Source of the DNA: Datisca glomerata
Lineage: Eukaryota; Streptophyta; Magnoliopsida; Cucurbitales; Datiscaceae
Direction of reading: 5' to 3'
DNA length: 64,000 bases
Assembly (NCBI GenBank): GCA_003255025.1
Contig: QANY01004715.1
Location: forward strand, 600,501-664,500
The notes below the pieces were generated by a model. It saw only the letters and a program-made list of their open reading frames with translations. It did no database searches and had not been told where the DNA came from. Below, piece after piece: positions 12,690 through 25,541 of this stretch (its first letter is position 1; every line of letters begins with the position of its first letter). The position numbers and the translations under genes were made by a program.

Positions 12690-14256
12690 CAATGTAATTG
12701 GATATGATTTAGAAAGAAGTCATGAGGCCTACGGACCACCTCAGCAACAAACTCCTTGTCGACAAGATCCGTCAGGAGTTCCAAAGTAGGAGCAGTGTTG
12801 TTCTCAGCATTCTGATCAGTAGAAGGAAGAATTTCTTTTGTCAACTCATACTGCGGAGGCGCCCGCGAGACACCATCGAGGTAGCCGATGGTGTAAGCGT
12901 CATTCTCCAATAGACGAAATTGAGTAGTGTACTGCTCGTAAGCTTCCTCCTCCCTCTTCATGCCGCTCAATAAGCTCCTGAGTAACCTCTTGGATGCACT
13001 GATCAGCATCGGTCCGTAGCTCCTCAATCAGAAGCCTCGCAGCCTCAGACTCACTCTTCAACTCGCCAATCTCAACATCCTTGGCGGTCAACTAACGCTT
13101 GAGATTAGACACTTCTTGCACGTGTTTAATAAGATCTCTGCCAATGTTGTTGATCTTGGCAGAAATAGCATTAAGGTACAGAGCGGTCTAAAAGTAGAAA
13201 AAAGTCAAGTTAGAAAGAATGAAATACACAAAAAAATATAAAAAAAATAAAAGGAAAGGAAATAGCAGCTACCTGAAGAAGGCAATGATTGATGTCTTTC
13301 TGCAAGTCTTCAACCGATTCCTTGACTAATTGATAAGAATTAGCCGAGCATTGGTTGTGGCTCATGATCTGGTGAGAAGACACAAATCCATCATAAGATT
13401 CACTTCAAATGGAATTCACAGACTGTCACTAGGAGGGAAAAAGTCTAAGGAAGGTTATTGACGGGCTCTGAAGAGCCTAATCAGAAATTGGGAGAAGAAG
13501 ACAAAGAAATAAACCCCATTGGCGTAACAGTTTCAAGCCGAGGGGGAGTGAAGCAACATGGGTGAAGGGGAGAATAAATTTGACTATATGACGAACAATA
13601 AAAGTCCTAGAAACCACAGGCGAAGGCTCAATAGCTAGCCGTGGGTGCACGTTGCTCGAGGAGGAACAATTCAAAGAAAGATGAATAGATTTCATCTTAA
13701 AAGCCTCCCGACTTGAAGGGGAGGTTGAAGAGGAAGAAGAAGAAGAAATGGGTAAATGAGGAACCTGGCAGGTGCAAGTATCTGGAGAACTATCTGAATT
13801 GAATGTATGTTAGGGGCAGTAGGAGGAGCTATTGCCGCGTGGGAGGCTGAATGATAAATGGGAATTGGCGTTTAGGGTCCAAAAGCCATTGCTAGTCGCG
13901 AGTTGCAACGCTATAAGCAGCCAGGATCTTAGCTCTATCGTCCGGAGTCTCATAACGGTGAATGTTCTTCCGCTTATCTAAAATAAAAAATAAGATGATC
14001 GGTTTCAACGGTAAAAGAAACAAAACAAAGAAAAAAATGGAGAGGGACAAAATCACTCACCATACGACCTCCACTCGGTAGGTATGTGAGAGTGACTTCC
14101 ACCTCTCCAATCACCGAAAACCTGGAATGCCTCAGCGTTCCACCAATCATCATCTTTAGATAGGTCCAAAATCAAGGGACCATCGGCCAGGCCACTACGC
14201 GGGCAGCATAGTGGTGACCATTCTTCCCCTGAAGGAATACAACATACGAAACTCAT
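12690..14256 (-). pseudogene. Antisense ORF of the Tat element, broken, apparently spliced
   Basis: On the strand opposite gag-pol, 14256-14072 reads from MSFVCCIPSGEEW to GDWRGGSHSHIPTEWRSYG. It stops at a good donor (GGTGAGTG), and an acceptor (TTTTAG) at about 13980 continues with DKRKNIHRYETPDDRAKI. Farther on, 13091-12690 encodes a coiled-coil-like stretch (EIGELKSESEAARLLIEEL) and EEEAYEQYTTQFRLLENDAYTIGY. Stops and frameshifts separate the parts. Extra antisense ORFs between pol and the 3' LTR are established for plant Tat elements. Their function is unknown. Confidence 0.6.
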
Positions 14257-14983
14257 TGAACCCTAAATCTAAACTAAAAAGATAGTTCAAGGATTCGAAG
14301 CCCAATAAAATCTTATAGGTTTTTCTAGTATACTGTGCAGGGGATAGGTCATGGTAATTGATTTTTTTTTTTTTGAAAAAGGGGAGAGATAGGAAAACAG
14401 AAGCCTAAAGCTATGCACATTGTTCTAAAGTTTAAAACTCCACGGTTGGGAGGAGAACTAACATGTTCGCCATTAGAGTAAAAGCAACTAACTTCCTCAA
14501 GGATGGAATTCTGGTAACGAGTAATGAAACGATTGAACTAATCATTATTCTTTATCCTAGGGATGATAGGGGAGAAAGATGTAACCATTAAAGAAAAAGC
14601 TTGAAGATGAAGAAAGAAGAAAACTTAGACAGAAAGGTGCACGCAGGAAAATGACGATGGAAAAATTAATTTAAATGGACACCAAATGACATATTTGAAA
14701 AGTAGAAAATAAAAGTTAAAGCGATAGGATAGCAATAAAAATACACGGGAGTAGCGATGTGTCACGACATTAATGACAAAAGACTGAAATGAAGTCCAAT
14801 GGACGAAGACGCCACCCCTCGTCCAAGAAATGTAATCATCACAAACAGAAAGGTGAAGCGGCATGGAGAAGGCAATGATGACAGAAAATGTATGACATAA
14901 GCGAATCTTCAGAGAAGATAAAAGATGAATTAAGAGTGTCTTGTATCAACGACTTGCACCCGAAGACACAAAATAGGGGCAAA

Positions 14984-15351
14984 TGTATGGACATATTTCT
15001 CCTAGGGATATTAACCTGCCAGCATGGCGAAGGAAAGAAGGAAAATATGAAAGGATGTAGAAGTGGAGAAGATGAGGTCGACGAAACCTACGTGTCAACA
15101 TTAATGTTAGTGTTCGTTACTCGCTTACCCCACGATCTCATAAAAAACGGTTATGATATTATCTTTAAATGATAATTGAAATGATAGAAACGGTCAAGGA
15201 AGAGAAGGCTTATATAAACCTCTATATGTATTCAATCATGCCAATTCGTCTCAATACAATGAAGCTACAAGCTCAATCTCTTTATTAGTCTTTCTACTCT
15301 CGTGTTTTTATTATTTCATTCATATTCAATAGTTGAAAATTTTTTCTTACG
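14984..15351 (+). repeat. 3' LTR of the Tat element
   Basis: It follows a polypurine tract (AAATAGGGGCAAA, 14971-14983) and starts with TGTATGG. A TATA box (TATATAAA) lies at 15211-15218. The end is set by the target duplication GATAC immediately after 15351. Its start matches the 5' LTR remnant. Confidence 0.85.
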
Positions 15352-15356
15352 GATAC

Positions 15357-17928
15357 ATTTAGCATGTGGTAGGGTAGACAAAACCACTGGGACCATTGCT
15401 TTGGAACTATCAAAGCCACCTAAACAACTTGGTCCCATTTTCATATACAGAGAGAAACAGAGTAAAAAAGGAGATGCTCACAACTAGCAGTTTGGTGACT
15501 GGGTTTGTCTATGGTACTGAAATAAAATCTTTTGGTATCGTTCAAGGTTATGGGTGTTGCAATGCTGTGTAGGCATCTATCAATTTTATATGTATTCATT
15601 TTGTGTTAAAATCAGATGTAACAATTTATGTTAAAATCAAATGAGCATGAGTTTTGTGGTTAGGTTTAGTTCGTTGCACTCTTAATATTTAGATATTAGT
15701 CTCCACACATTGTTACTTATTGATACTAAACTTGTTTCGTGTCCTCTATATTTCTAAGACTTAAATTTCAACCCCCAATAAGGTGTAGTGGGTATCCTAC
15801 AAATGATTATAGGTGACAAGGAAGTGATTGCAGCCAATATATTTGATAAAAAAAAAAAAAGAAATGACAGGAAAATACAGGTTTTCTAAATTCTAACATA
15901 AAACCAGCATGGTTCTATGTTTGTTCATATCAACCCCGGCATTTGCGACCATTTTTACTAGTTTTTAACTGTCTGATCATTTACTTTACTCTCGTTCAAA
16001 TTGGTCTTTCCTACGATTCTAAAAAAGATCTGTGAGACATGGATATAATGGGATGAAATGATCCATTGTGAGAGAGGACTCAAGGTTTTGTCAATGTTCA
16101 TTTCGGGCTCTCTTTTGCTATATCTGGACTATGCCATTAATGGCCCAGTAGTACTTTTACCCAGGTCAACTGCATGCTGATGACCAGGGCCGAAGGCTAC
16201 TGTGTCACATCATCGATCATGCTACATTTTATCCTTACCTTTAAAAAACAATACTTTACTCCAACATTTATAACTCAACACTAACAGTCCTATTTTGATC
16301 GCTTCGGTCGGTTCTTTATATGTGTTCGGTTAGATTCGGTTAAAAAAAATGAGAGAATTGAAGTTTTAGTTCAGTTCAAAATTTTGGTAGTTTTCGAAAC
16401 GAACCGAAACATTAAATTCATATTATTTTTTATATATAATTTCAAATCAAGCCAAATCGAACCGAAATAAAATTTTGATTTGATATTATTTTTTCAATAA
16501 TATCATTTAAAAAAATTATTTTTTAATTAATAATACCGAAGTGAAGTGAATCGAATCGAACCGAACCGAACTTAAAAATCTCAAATTTCCCCCAAATATC
16601 ACCCTCCTCCCCGAGTCCCTCCTGACGGCGACGAGGTCCGAGTTTCCCGAGCAACAACAAGCAACGACGACGTGGTCCAGGTCCCCCGAGCAACAGCGAG
16701 TGACGACAACTTGAATGAGGTCTCTCTCTTTCTCTTCTCTTCCACTGCAATATCTGAAATATGTTGTTTTGTTGAGCGTTGATTTACCTTTTCTAGATTT
16801 GAATTTGTAGATCTTTCTGGTTTGCTAGATTAGATGGATTGACAAGCTTAAACTCTGTTTATTTTCTTGATCTGCAAATTACAATATATTGTTATGTTGG
16901 TCTTTTTCTCAATCCAATCTTCGATCCATCTCAAAAGCTAAGTTTCTGATAAAAATTTTCAACCCATCGCCTTAAGTCGTTCGTGGTTATATATTTTCAT
17001 TTGAAACTTTAGTTTAAGTTTTAGTTGGTGGTATATTTTAAGATATGATTATCAATTTATTTGAGATTTTTATGCCGTTTTGGGCTTCTATTTTATGATC
17101 TATTATTTTTTCATTGAGAATTTAATCTGTATGTCTGAATAATTTGTATAGTGAGTTTGATATCTCTTTGGTTCTTTATGTTTCTTACTGATTTACCACG
17201 CTATGCTCTAACTTGTTCTGGCATTTTGTTTTTAGTATTATGAGAATTATAGGTTGCACATTAATAGATTATCGACTTATGTTCTTTAATTGGTTAATTA
17301 GGGTGACTAAAATGATATTAGTGCTCACATTAATTACAATTGAGCTAATACTTCATGGTTTTATATTTAAGTCTCTAAATTTGCAAGAGATTTTGAATGT
17401 TGTAATTGTTATTCTCGTAACACCAAATCAATAAGAATTATGATAGAATTGATCATATTTTATGTATATATATATATTTGAAACTTTAGTTTTAGTTTTA
17501 GCTGCTTGTATATTTTAAGATATGATTATGAATTGTAATTTTTAATTTTTCTTTCCTTGACGGTTGTGCAATAAAAATTTGAAGGGTGTAATTTCTATTG
17601 CACGTGACCAAACTACCTAGTATATATATATATATATATATATATAACAGTGGCCAAGGCAGTGACCACACTGGGTCTAAGTCTCGACTCCGCCCTGCTT
17701 ACAATTAGACAACTAGAGCTATATTTGTGTGACTTGAAGGATGACCAAAAAGAGAGTACCATTGGTGCCTTTTAGCGTCTTTTTTTATTGAATGAGGGAA
17801 AATTTAGATAACATGATACCTTACAACTTCGATGATAACAACACTAACCTATATATTTTTCTTTTCTTAATAATTAGTGATTATCTGAAATTTGTCTGTG
17901 ATAACAGTTTTTTATAAGTATTTTTTAG
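15357..17928. other. Intergenic sequence with a short open frame and repeats
   Basis: Just right of the Tat insertion, about 15357-15487 is open and ends in KPPKQLGPIFIYREKQ...GDAHN before a TAG. It may be the last exon of a gene fragment, but I do not recognise it. Around 16300-16570 are many AACCGAA/TTCGGTT motifs resembling the subterminal repeats of hAT-type elements, but no paired ends were found. A diverged direct repeat (GAAACTTTAG...TATATTTTAAGATATGATTAT) occurs near 17000-17050 and 17478-17530. A (TA)n run lies at 17620-17646. Confidence 0.5.
17620..17646. repeat. (TA)n microsatellite
   Basis: Uninterrupted TA dinucleotides. Confidence 0.9.
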
Positions 17929-18945
17929 GACTAATTATCCCCTGTCCCATGATCTTTTGATCTTGTACCAAATATCCCTCTTACAATTAAAATGTTAAAC
18001 TAATGCCCCATGACTTTTTATTTTGTTTCTTGAAATCCCCTTACCCTTAATTCTGTGTCAAACTATTGGGCGGAAGTGATGTTATATGAGAGTAATTATA
18101 CTCATGCTTCTTCTCGTTAATTCTGTCAAAATATTAGATAGAAGTTACGAGGGTAATTACCCTTATCGTTCATTCTTTCCCACTCACCTTCATCACTTAA
18201 ATTTTCATGAAATACCCGTTTTTATTGTAAACAAAGCTAAACTGCTCCACATTTGTGGTAAGAAATTTATTTGACAAATGGTTATGCCGACTGACTTTTG
18301 TAAAGAAATGTTTAAAATGGCGATTTCTTCAAAATCAGCAAGTATATAAATGTTCTAAACAATTTTGATACCTCTACCACGAACTCCTCTTGTACGCATC
18401 ATTGCCTCTTGTGCGATGTTGATTTTAACCTTAACTCTCCAATTTTTATCCTGACTTTGAAAGATTGGAGAATAGTTTTTCCGTGAACGCTTGGAGGAGT
18501 ATAATTAATGGATATTTCGTGAATTAAGGGATGAAATATTTTAAATGTTTTGATTGTGAAGGGGGATATTGTGAAGAGGTGAGCGTGAAGAATGTGGGTG
18601 TTGTGAAGATGTGAGCGTGAAGAATGTAGGTGTTGTGAAGGTGTGTGCTCCAAGAATGTGGCTGGGATGGACGTGTTTTTTCCGTGTAGGGTCTTTGACT
18701 GCAAGTTTTTTTTGTAAAGGGTAAGGGGGTTAATTTAGGATTAGGTTTAATTATCAATTTATCCTCATGTTAGATCACGTGAAAAATCGAGTGGCCTTAC
18801 TATTGTGCAATGTTTTAGACAGAAGTAATGGCAAGGGACCCCCACGAAATAAATTAAAAGATCAAGGGACATTAGTGACGTTTTAAAAGTGAGAAGTTTA
18901 TCTAGTACAAGACTAAAAGGTCAAAGGACATGAGAGTAATTAGTC
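17929..18945. mobile_element. Non-autonomous element with long terminal inverted repeats (MULE-like)
   Basis: The left end (GACTAATTATCCCC...TGTCCCATGATCTTTTGATCTTGTAC) is inverted at the right end, which read in reverse complement gives GACTAATTACTCTCATGTCC, then CTTTTAGTCTTGTAC. The imperfect TIRs extend about 150 bp. The inside has three 32-bp repeats (GTGAAG..GTGAGCGTGAAGAATG) at 18571-18666 and no transposase. Long TIRs suggest a Mutator-like element. The 9 bp on each side (17920-17928 and 18946-18954) match at only 6 of 9 positions, so the target duplication is not secure. Confidence 0.65.
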
Positions 18946-19368
18946 ATTTGTAATCGTGTTCTCAAAGAAATATTAAGTATAGAAGATTTTGGTAAAAAAG
19001 CTAGCTAGTTGTTTTCTTTAGATTTTGGAAGCACTCCTATTTGATTATTGTCCGTTTAAAAAATAGGATGACGAAATTTTATCTAGGAAACGAAAAATTA
19101 GAATAAGGTCAGGTCAACATACTTTCTCAAATGTTTTAGTTGAAATAAGTCATTTAAAATCAAATGAATCACTAAGACCTTCATAATATAACCACCTCAT
19201 GTTCTAACGTGACACACCAATGACACCCTTCCCTTTATCTCAAGAAAAGTCAGTATTTGTGAGTTCATCCTAAATGAATTAACCTCTTCCTTCTGGGTCT
19301 TTCTCCCATCTTGATTTATAAAGATTACACCGTTATGGATTTATTAAGAGCATATAAAGTAAAGACTA

Positions 19369-20032
19369 TGTTGATGCCGAAAATCCCAATATTACGAATA
19401 TGTGCTCTCCCTTTGACGGCTAGAAATCCTCTTGGCCTGGAAATCTGCATACACAAACAAGGAACCCGAAGTAAGAGGAGATCGAGGGGTGATTTCCTTG
19501 TCTAAGAGTCTCCGATATCTAAGTCAATATCCTGATAGAAGTTTGATAGAGATTTTCCTTATGGAAGAATTTCTTACTTTCTTCTAGAGCAGGTGGGACA
19601 TTTATACCTGAAGCTTCACATGAGGAAGCGTGTAAAAAGCCTCAAAAGCATGTAGGAGAAGCCTTCTGAGATGTGACAGTTGTCCTTGATTAGATGAATG
19701 GGAGGCGGCCTTTAATGTCGTTGTTCCCCATCATGACGATTAGACTCGTTGGACATTCGGGCCAAATAGGAGGACGCCACGTGGAATGTTACTTTCGGCG
19801 GGTAATGATGATGCTAGCATAGAGGGTCAACCGAGCTCTTTTCACGGGCTTCATTCTTGCTGCCATTTGTCTGCTCAGGTCAGTGTAGCCTGAGCTTCCC
19901 AGTAACCGACCAGGCAAGGTCGACTTTCTGCTTCTAGGTGATCGGGACTTAAAGCCTTCGCCTAGCGTGAACCACTTGACGTATTGCTACATGTGACGTC
20001 GTGTTACTGGTAGTTAGAGAATGCCTATAACA
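19369..20032 (+). repeat. 5' LTR of LARD-like copy 1
   Basis: Starts TGTTGATGCCGAAAAT and ends GCCTATAACA. It is 664 bp, versus 740 bp for its partner, because it lacks about 76 bp after GTTGTTCCCC (near 19729). A TATA-like TTTATACC lies at about 19611. Confidence 0.8.
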
Positions 20033-22167
20033 ATTTCCCTCAATCAAAGATTTGGGGAGTCCTACCTGCCTAGTTTTGAAGATTTCTTTATTCAGATTCC
20101 TTGTCCAAGATAGCCTCATATGGTGTGATGTCTAGAGCTCCGTTTGTCTCAATCAATCCATACTTGTGCTTGATTCTTGTTCAGTCGATTGGGACCACGG
20201 TTAATGGAATTAATTACCTTGCAGTCTTTTATCGTGAGTCATCCATGCGAGTTCCTCACCTTAATCGCGATTCAAAATCGTTCATTCCTTGGGAGTAGGG
20301 GCAATGGTGGCGCGTGAACGCGTGCAAAGGAGGGTGAGAGTCGCCAATCGTGAGGCCTAATTCATTGATCCGTTTCTTCACTCCCGCGGACGCATGAATG
20401 ACATTTGATTTTCTAGAACTATCCTATTGGATCGTGAAATGATAGTTCATTGGGCATGGGGTCGCCTTCACTGTCCTTAACGTGGTTTATTTTAATACCC
20501 ATTAAATGAGCAGTTTCCTTTTTCAAGACCTATAAATGAGCGATTTTCTTCTTCATTTTCTTCATTCTCGCCTTCTTGAGAGCTTCGCCAACCCTCATTC
20601 TTGCCCCCATTTCTTGGGAGTATAGTAGTTTTTCCCTTTCCAGGGGCGTTTTGGTTTTAAAGGCTTCCTCTCGAATCTATTTCAGTTTTCCTTTCCGTTG
20701 TCTTTGCCTTGCTCTTTGTCATATTTTAAATGACGTGCCTCAATGTCGTTGTTGTTCAGTCCATGGTGGCTTTCTTATCGTCGATCATCCTATGTGGTGA
20801 ATCCTTTGTTTTCGTTGGTTACTGGCTCATATAGTTGCAAATCCCATTTGCTGCCAAGTATCATCCTTAGAAAATATTTGTAACCTAGACAGTAGTCTTG
20901 ACCTTTGATCCGTGATGAAGAAACTTTACCATTCACAATCCATCTCCTACATTCACCTTCACCATTCCCATTTTTTACCACCATTGTCATTTCGATCTTT
21001 CATCAACTTATGCCAACATGCTTCAAGAATGGGTGTAATAGCTCTTCCACTTACAACCTTCAGGGTGGTTTTGAGCCTGAGCACGACTCTCTCACTTCAT
21101 GGGAGAGATTGAAGACTTCCCGTATTCTGCGCGGAGGGACATATTGCCCGCAACGAGGCAGATTAATTTTCCTTTTGGCTCGACTTGGTGAGGGCATTAG
21201 ACTAAGTCATCGTGATCCTGAACTTTTGACCAGAAAGCGACCAGAGCCCTCGAGACCATAAAAGAGTTCATGAAAGTTGTGGAAACCCTACAATCATCGG
21301 CCTAGATGTGGGGGGGGTCTCTTTTACTTTTGGGTTAGCTTGAGGAGGGGATTTGTCCTTGGCCTCAAGAGAAAGGTTATGTTAATTTTCTTTTCTTTTA
21401 TTTTTAATTTTTCCATGTTATTAATATGAATGAGTTTTCTTTAATGGCTCTGACTCTTTCTTTGCTTTTGCTTCTGCTCCTATATATTTTCTATCTATTA
21501 TAACCTTCATATTTGTATATGTTAGGTCACCGACCCCGAGCTTTAATGAACTCTAAGTAACAAACTTGATAATTCAGTTTGTGTGAGACCTTAACCTTTT
21601 CTTCATTCTTGCTTCATCGTCGCTTTGGGTTGTGGATGTTTTTACTAATGTCTATTGACATGAGGTGTGAAGTTATCCTGATCCCGAGCTAGAGTGATCC
21701 TTAAGTAAGAGACTTGATTCTTTAAGTAATTGATCATTATATTTTTACTCAGGAGCAAGCTAGACATCATTTTTCATCATTTTGGAGTCTAGCCATACAT
21801 TTCTGCTCTGATACGAGCTTTTTTTTCCCATCTAGCGAGCTAGAGCACAAGCCTGACATCACTTTTTATCCCGTCTTATGAGTTAAAATGCAAGCCAGAC
21901 ATCACATTTTGTTGTTTAAGGCCTCGTTTGACAGTCATGATAGTAATGAATCGTATTGTATTAAATATGTCATATTGTACTTTACAATACTGTACTGAAT
22001 TAAATAGTATTATCCAGTATTTGGTGCTGTATTAGTTAAAAACTGTATTACTTATACAATATTTGACATATCATCATACTAGATTATTGTAAAAATATTT
22101 GGCATAATTTTATTTACACAAGTCTGTTTAGAACTTATTAACATATTATTTAACATTTTCAACTACA

Positions 22168-22209
<42 letters not shown>
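22168..22209. repeat. (AAT)n microsatellite
   Basis: Trinucleotide run inside the Harbinger-type transposon. Confidence 0.9.
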
Positions 22210-22500
22210 TAAAATACTCCAAAAAGATCCTCAAACATCATCCTTCATTTTCATAATTTACGATAATATTCATACAAAAAATATTTCATAGTACACCAAA
22301 CCATCACAAAATAAGATTTCATATCCACAACATAAATATCCTACAGTGCTCAACCACCAAGGAATCATAAAAAAACGTCACATATAGCATATATGCTCCA
22401 TATAATGCCTATCCACCAAGACATCACATCAAACATTTGTAATTCATCATTTAACAAAATATAATGCATCCATAAAATAAGTATGAAAGGAAGCCTAAAT

Positions 22501-22690
22501 TCATCTCTGACGGAGTAGTTTTGCTAGAAATGCTCGCTTGCGCTCGTCCTTCAAAGACTTGAAAGTCAACACATTTTATGGTTTTGCTAGAATAAGAGTA
22601 AATGCATCAATCTCATCGTCAACATAAAACCTGAAACTTTGTAACTCATTAGTAATGTCAGTATACTTTTTATCATCACCGACATTATAC
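22501..22690 (-). pseudogene. Remnant of the MYB/SANT-like ORF1 protein of a Harbinger-type transposon
   Basis: Read on the minus strand: KKYTDITNELQSFRFYVDDE, then IDAFTLILAKP, one stop, then NVLTFKSL and LKDERKRAFLAKLLRQR with a terminal stop at 22503-22501. The ending resembles the C-terminal part of Myb/SANT-like proteins that accompany the PIF/Harbinger transposase and assist it in DNA binding and nuclear import. The upstream part containing the SANT domain is deleted or too decayed to see. Confidence 0.55.
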
Positions 22691-25541
22691 TACTAACTGT
22701 TTTCATTCTCTCAAAGGACTTCTCAAACATTTTCTCAAAAATATTGGCATCTAATTCCAAATGTCACACCTCCGATACAAGATACATCAAAAGCTTCCTC
22801 TTATACATCTCTACTCAAAATTAAAACTATTTTAGCTAAACAATTAATATAAACATGAACAAGTGAAAGGAAACTATTAACAAACAATTCTATGACAAAA
22901 CAACACAAGATAAAATATATTGTACAAAGTGTTCCATCAATTTAAAGAGTCTTGTGGCTTTAAACTAATGAAAGGTAAATATTAACAACAATTTTCTCAA
23001 CCTCGAAAGTTGGACCAACTGAATCTGAATGGTTCATTATTCAAACAAAAAAGACCCAACCTTGACTTGTGCGAGAATCCATTTATAATTTGATTAAATT
23101 AGATCATTTAAGAGAGCAACAAACCCTAAAAGAGGAAAGAAACCCATCTACTTAAAAATTGTAAACAATCAAATACATGTAATTTTGTATTTTCAAACTG
23201 GGAGCCGGGAGAAAAGAAAGGGTTTGGATAAATTGAACAAGGATGACCAGGTGTGACCAAACAATTGAACATGGATGAGAATGAAAAGAGGGGGGAAGAA
23301 GAAGTAAATTCACTCAATAAAAACCAAAGAAGGTCGATAAAAACCAAAGAAACAATAAAAATGTAGAACAAATTGAAAAGAAAATGAAAAATCAACAGTT
23401 TCAGAACTATTGTAGAATAAAAACTCGGAAGAAAAACTCAAATTATTTGAAGTTTCAGATTAAAAACTCATACCAACTCCATCGAGAGAAAGCAACGAAT
23501 CCAGAGCAGATCTATGAAGTTTCATATCTATTATAGGGCAACAACAACAAGAAGATGAAGAGGAAGAGGCTTACCAGATTTGGATGAAGTTGTGTGAAGA
23601 AGAAGCGGCGACAATGTAGTGTGACGAAGAGATCATCGACAACAAGAAAAAGCTTCCAATGGTCGTGAGGGTTCGTAAGGCTAAAAGAAGCTCTGTATGC
23701 CTTAGTCCAGTTTAGTCACATCTTTTAAAAATGGACTAAATTATCCTATGTGGGTGAGACTAAAGAGTCTCACCGTATTAGCTAGTACGAGTAATATTTT
23801 TTAGTCAAACGTTGGACATTATTAAAATGAGATTGTCCCATATTTAATATTGTCCAATACCAGTACCAAACAATGCCTTAGATTCTGGCCACGCATTTCT
23901 ACTCTGTTTAGAATTCCTTTTCCCTTGTGGTGAGCTAGACTGCAAGCCATATATCATTTTTTATCTCGTCTAGCGAGCTAAAATACAAGCTAGATATCAC
24001 TTTTTATCCTTTGTCACACTTTGTGGAAGAGTAAGTTTTTATTTGATAAATGTTGCTCAGTGTACATTGCCTATCAGTGTCTGCTACCCTTAGATTTTGG
24101 CTGTTAAAGGGGAGATTAAGTCCTTTGCTCTTATTGAGGGGGAGGGTAAGGTGAGACGCTGAGGGCTGCTGGATCTCCTGTCTTCCAAGGATCATCTTTA
24201 TTTTCTCGGCTGAACCCCATGAGATTCTCATTCTTCTCGTGAGTAAACGTCGATTTGTTTTAAACTATTAGCTACCTTGGTGGGGAAATAATTGATCTCA
24301 CCGGAACTTCAAATTCCTTTCTAGGCTACCCTCTGAGCAGTTCGTCAATCATGACATTTTCCAGGTTGCCTCTATTCTCGTAGGTTTATCTGCTCCGTGC
24401 GGATGCTTAGGAAGAGCATGCTCACGTGTTCCACCATTAGAAACATGACCCCCTTGGGTGAAACTCGTGTAAGAGGTATTTTGATTATTCTCGTCTCCTA
24501 ACAAGAACATTAGATTAGACTTGATATACAAGCTAGTGTATCAATTTTGACCCAGTCTTCCTCTTCCTATTTTACCCGAGGCGGGACTTGAGGGCTAGAA
24601 GGCATGTTAACTTATACTTATGATACACGACACATATATGTTACATGTTGGGAAAGATCTATTATGGAGAACTGAAGCAAGGCTTTGTATTTCGACTGAA
24701 GACCATACCCTACATGTTTATCTACCTACCATGACTTTTCATTTGCGCAGCAGCTCTGCAAAATTATTGGTGACCAGAAGAACACCAAGAAATTGAATGA
24801 GGGCCAAACTATCACCTTGCTAAGGGTGGCTTGTCAATGTTTCCCTTTGTCTTTTACGGTCACCCACATTTTATCACCCAAAGATTCTTAAAAAGTCCTT
24901 GCCTTCATTTGTTCTTTGGCAATCTTGTTCTCCGCTTTAATCTGGTGGTATTGTGGGTGACCAGAAGTACATCAGGGAGTTGTCTAACATGGTGTCCTCA
25001 TTTAGAATCCTTCACATTACATAGTTCCTTCTTTTTCCTTCTTTGGTTGATTCCAACTAATGCCTCCACCACTAAGCGGAGGCTTGACCCTTCAAAGCCT
25101 AGCTTCGCTTTGGTCCCGATTTCCTCAAGAGCTTCTAATTTCTTTGATTCAGGGTGTCATTTCACCACTTCTTGGATGATTTTCTCCTGTGGTTCTCCGA
25201 GCACGTGATGACTCCGCCAGCAAGCCTTTTGGTTATGAGGTGAGGATTATTTATGTGTAAAAGGCCGCTACGATTTGGGTGAGGACTAGCATGTCCTTCC
25301 TCTTCCCTCATGGTCATCTTAGGGAGCGCGACCACCATATCCTTCTTCACTCGTTGGCTGATCGCCCTACATGTAGGGAGTTCTTCTCTTGACGAGGAGG
25401 AGGGTGGGTCCCCCCTCTCATCCTGGACCTCATCAGAGTGGGATGAGGATGTCAGACTCATTCTCTCTTTATGGAGGAACACATGTCTCAAGTGTTTTGA
25501 ATGGGGATGATTTTGATGTCATCCGTGCAGACTGCGTCAAT

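Larger units (their letters stand above)
7165..15351 (+). mobile_element. Tat-lineage Ty3/gypsy LTR retrotransposon, degenerate
   Basis: An 8.2-kb insertion flanked by the 5-bp target duplication GATAC (7160-7164 and 15352-15356). The order is 5' LTR remnant, gag, protease-RT, RNase H, integrase, tandem repeat array, antisense ORF region, polypurine tract (14971-14983) and 3' LTR. The zinc knuckle FCSFHKSYGHMTKVCYQLK and the post-integrase motif NALHLRKYY are typical of the plant Tat lineage. Gag-pol is interrupted by many stops and frameshifts, so it cannot be autonomous. The LTR starts with TG, but its last base is G where CA is expected. The related element at the right edge of the window ends in TTACA, so this is probably a point mutation. 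Confidence 0.85.
21919..23877 (-). mobile_element. PIF/Harbinger-type DNA transposon, internally deleted
   Basis: A 1.96-kb insertion with ends AGGCCTCGTTTG and, in reverse complement, GGCATTGTTTGG. It is flanked by TTA (21916-21918 and 23878-23880). Removing it restores the host repeat (TTGTTTAGATTCTGGCC), which is present uninterrupted in the sister copy. GGCC..GTTTGG ends with a TTA/TAA target are typical of PIF/Harbinger and Tourist elements. It contains an ORF1-like remnant (22501-22690, minus) but no recognisable DDE transposase, so it is non-autonomous. The strand given is that of the remnant. Confidence 0.75.
21740..24000. repeat. Internal degenerate tandem array of LARD-like copy 1, split by a transposon
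   Basis: Units with the core CTAGCGAGCTAGA...CAAGCCAGACATCA, followed by ATTCTAGCCA.GCATTTCT.CTCTG, recur to the left (21740-21915) and right (23881-24000) of the Harbinger-type insertion. The cognate array in copy 2 lies at about 55960-56230 without the insertion. Confidence 0.7.

Noticed and set aside
16290..17660. Another hAT element, from AACCGAA-rich sequence at 16300-16570
   Set aside because: No paired terminal repeats or 8-bp duplication could be found.
18399..18757. His/Thr-rich frames on the minus strand
   Set aside because: They derive from the 32-bp GTGAAG tandem repeats inside the foldback element.
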